NCBI GenBank assembly: GCA_016794345.1
Contig: JAEUKE010000044.1
Span: forward strand, 55,322-119,321
Direction: 5' to 3'
DNA from: Myxococcales bacterium
GTDB lineage: Bacteria > Myxococcota_A > Polyangia > Polyangiales > Polyangiaceae
Length of the DNA stretch: 64,000 bases
In this document: piece after piece, positions 62,473 through 64,000 of the stretch
Layout of the letters: each line of letters starts with the position of its first letter
Numbering within the stretch: the stretch's first letter is position 1
Made by a program: the position numbers and the translations under genes
Notes under the pieces: generated by a model
Told to the model about the DNA's origin: nothing
The model's input: the letters and a program-made list of their open reading frames with translations, nothing else
Databases searched by the model: none

Positions 62473-64000
62473 ATGGGCATGGAGATGAAGCTCCAGTTCA
62501 AGCTGGCGCAGCAGCTGGTGATGACCCCCCAGCTGGTGCAGGCCATCCGGCTGCTTCAGCTCTCCCGCATGGAGCTGGTGGACGAAGTCCGGAAGGAGCT
62601 CGACGGCAACCCGGTGCTCGCGGACGAGATCGCCGATCCCCGGGGCCGGACCGAGGTCACCAGCGCTACCACGCCGGGTGCCTCACCTCGCGACAAGGAC
62701 TTCGCTCCGGAAGAGCGGATTGGCATGACCGATCAGGAGCGGCCGCTCGACGCCGCCCAGCGAGAGGTGGAGAAGCAGGTCAAAGAGGTCGACTGGGAGC
62801 AGTTCCTGGAGAACCGCCAGCTCCAGACGCCGGTCGGCGCCCCTCGAAGCGGCTTCGAAGAGCTCCCCCCGATCGAGCAGTCCCTCACGAAACCGAACAC
62901 GCTGCGCGATCACCTGCTCTGGCAGCTCGGCCTGAGCGACCTCGTGGACAACGAGAAGCAATTTGCGCTCCTCGTCATCGGCAACCTGGACGAGCGCGGC
63001 TACCTCGACCTCGAAGGTGGTGAGGACGCCGAAGGCAACAAGCGCCCCGACCTGACGATCGAAGACCTCGCGCGTGAGGCGGAGCTCGACCCGGAGGACG
63101 CCGAAGAGGTCCTCAAGCTGATCCAGCGCTTCGATCCCCTCGGCGTGGCCGCGCGGGATCTGCGCGAGTGCCTCCTCATTCAGGCGGAGGTGCTCGGCTA
63201 CGACGAGATCGAGAAGTCGATCATCCGCGACCACCTCCACAACGTGGAGCGGCGGAACTTCCAGGCCATCTGCAAGGCCCTGAAGATCGAGCTCGACGAG
63301 GTGTACGAGGCCGTCCAGGAGATCCAGAAGCTCGAGAGCATCCCCGCGCGCAACTACGCCGAGGTCGACGACAAGCAGATCGCGATCACGCCCGACGTCT
63401 ACGTCCTGAAGGACGGGGACAAGTGGGTGGTGAGCGACAACGACAAGGGGATGCAGCGCCTCTACATCAACGAGAACCTCGCCCAGCGGATGCTCAAGGA
63501 TCCGAAGGCGAAGGAGTTCATCAACGAGAAGCTGAAGAGCGCCCAGTGGCTCATCCGCGCGATCGAGCAGCGCAGGCGGACGATCATCCGCGTGACGGAG
63601 TGCATCGTCGAGAAGCAGCGTGAGTTCCTCGACCACGGCGTCGCGTACCTCAAGCCGATGATCTTGCGGGACGTCGCCGCGGCCGTCGGCATGCACGAGT
63701 CGACGATCTCGCGCGTGACGAGCAACAAATACGTCCACACGCCGCAGGGGCTCTTCGAGCTGAAGTACTTCTTCAACAGCTCCATCAGCCGCGTCGCCGA
63801 CGAGGACATCGCCTCGGAGAGCGTGAAGCAGGCGATCAAGAAGATCATCCTCGCAGAGGACAAGTCGAACCCGCTCTCGGACCAGGCGATCGTGAAGATC
63901 CTCGAGGACCAGGACGGCATCAAGATCGCGCGGCGCACCGTCGCGAAGTACCGCGAGATGCTCGGCATCCTGTCGTCGTCGAAGCGCAAGAAGATGTTCT
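62473..64000 (+). CDS. rpoN: RNA polymerase sigma-54 factor (3' end cut by window)
   Basis: 509 codons visible; no stop before the window end. N-terminal Gln/Leu-rich activator region (KLQFKLAQQLVMTPQLVQAI), an acidic region II, the core-binding domain, and near the end the RpoN box ARRTVAKYREMLGI. Few residues are missing. AAAGGAGC ribosome site 6 nt before ATG 62473. A 211-nt gap precedes it; a short out-of-frame ATG at 62441 overlaps the start. The usual neighbours (lptB, hpf, ptsN) are not upstream here. Confidence 0.96.
   Translation, partial: MGMEMKLQFKLAQQLVMTPQLVQAIRLLQLSRMELVDEVRKELDGNPVLADEIADPRGRTEVTSATTPGASPRDKDFAPEERIGMTDQERPLDAAQREVEKQVKEVDWEQFLENRQLQTPVGAPRSGFEELPPIEQSLTKPNTLRDHLLWQLGLSDLVDNEKQFALLVIGNLDERGYLDLEGGEDAEGNKRPDLTIEDLAREAELDPEDAEEVLKLIQRFDPLGVAARDLRECLLIQAEVLGYDEIEKSIIRDHLHNVERRNFQAICKALKIELDEVYEAVQEIQKLESIPARNYAEVDDKQIAITPDVYVLKDGDKWVVSDNDKGMQRLYINENLAQRMLKDPKAKEFINEKLKSAQWLIRAIEQRRRTIIRVTECIVEKQREFLDHGVAYLKPMILRDVAAAVGMHESTISRVTSNKYVHTPQGLFELKYFFNSSISRVADEDIASESVKQAIKKIILAEDKSNPLSDQAIVKILEDQDGIKIARRTVAKYREMLGILSSSKRKKMF

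Overview
The window is uniformly GC-rich (around 70 % by eye), densely coded on both strands, and carries many secreted or lipidated Cys/Asp-rich proteins (repeated CDGxDNDCD-type motifs), a MYXO-CTERM-like C-terminal sorting tail, FHA/GGDEF and multi-PAS signalling proteins, bactofilin and an essentially complete rpoN. Together these suggest chromosomal DNA of a myxobacterium (Myxococcota, probably Polyangiales); I cannot name a species from sequence alone. I saw no tRNA, rRNA, IS element, phage or CRISPR array, and no gene-free stretch above 300 bases.

Layout. 1-4.0 kb: a CpxP/Spy-like small protein, a tiny exported peptide, an OmpR-type response regulator and its CpxA-like kinase, then an FHA-GGDEF diguanylate cyclase. 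4.1-9.0 kb: DoxX/LysR divergent pair, a TolB-like propeller protein translationally coupled to a glycosyltransferase, and a divergent hexapeptide acetyltransferase. 9.1-18.8 kb: a rightward run of an anchored/secreted MopE-like lipoprotein, a candidate NlpC-like lipoprotein, a small zinc protein, an MMPL transporter, a ClpP paralogue, an FG-GAP-like protein and a family-5 solute-binding protein. 18.8-24.4 kb: a leftward run with a molybdopterin oxidoreductase, DUF4920 lipoprotein, BtpA-family protein and membrane protein. 24.5-41.2 kb: a FadJ-like protein lacking its NAD domain, a seven-PAS hybrid kinase, an MDR reductase, a glutamate-synthase-like enzyme, a POT transporter, a broken epimerase next to a TetR gene, and a second molybdopterin oxidoreductase. 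41.2-48.6 kb: a receiver protein, a Gln/Tyr/Pro repeat protein, and two coupled cell-surface proteins.

48.6-53.1 kb is a six-gene leftward arsenic operon: arsR, acr3, an arsC-VOC fusion, arsM, a SigZ-type sigma factor and arsH, with overlapping start/stop codons and an inverted repeat over the arsR start. Upstream lies a non-canonical DisA-N-like protein whose DGA and RHR motifs are intact. 54.5-64 kb: an orphan gene tail paralogous to a full-length gene 1.8 kb away, a GST, ppdK, a zinc-ribbon protein, a pentapeptide-repeat protein with a bactofilin-like tail, bactofilin, and rpoN running off the window end.

The most unusual items are the arsenic operon (fusion enzyme plus embedded thiol-rich sigma factor), the DAC-like protein, the Rossmann-less FadJ homologue, and the pentapeptide/bactofilin pair. 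A recurring small pattern is that convergent genes end inside a shared hairpin.
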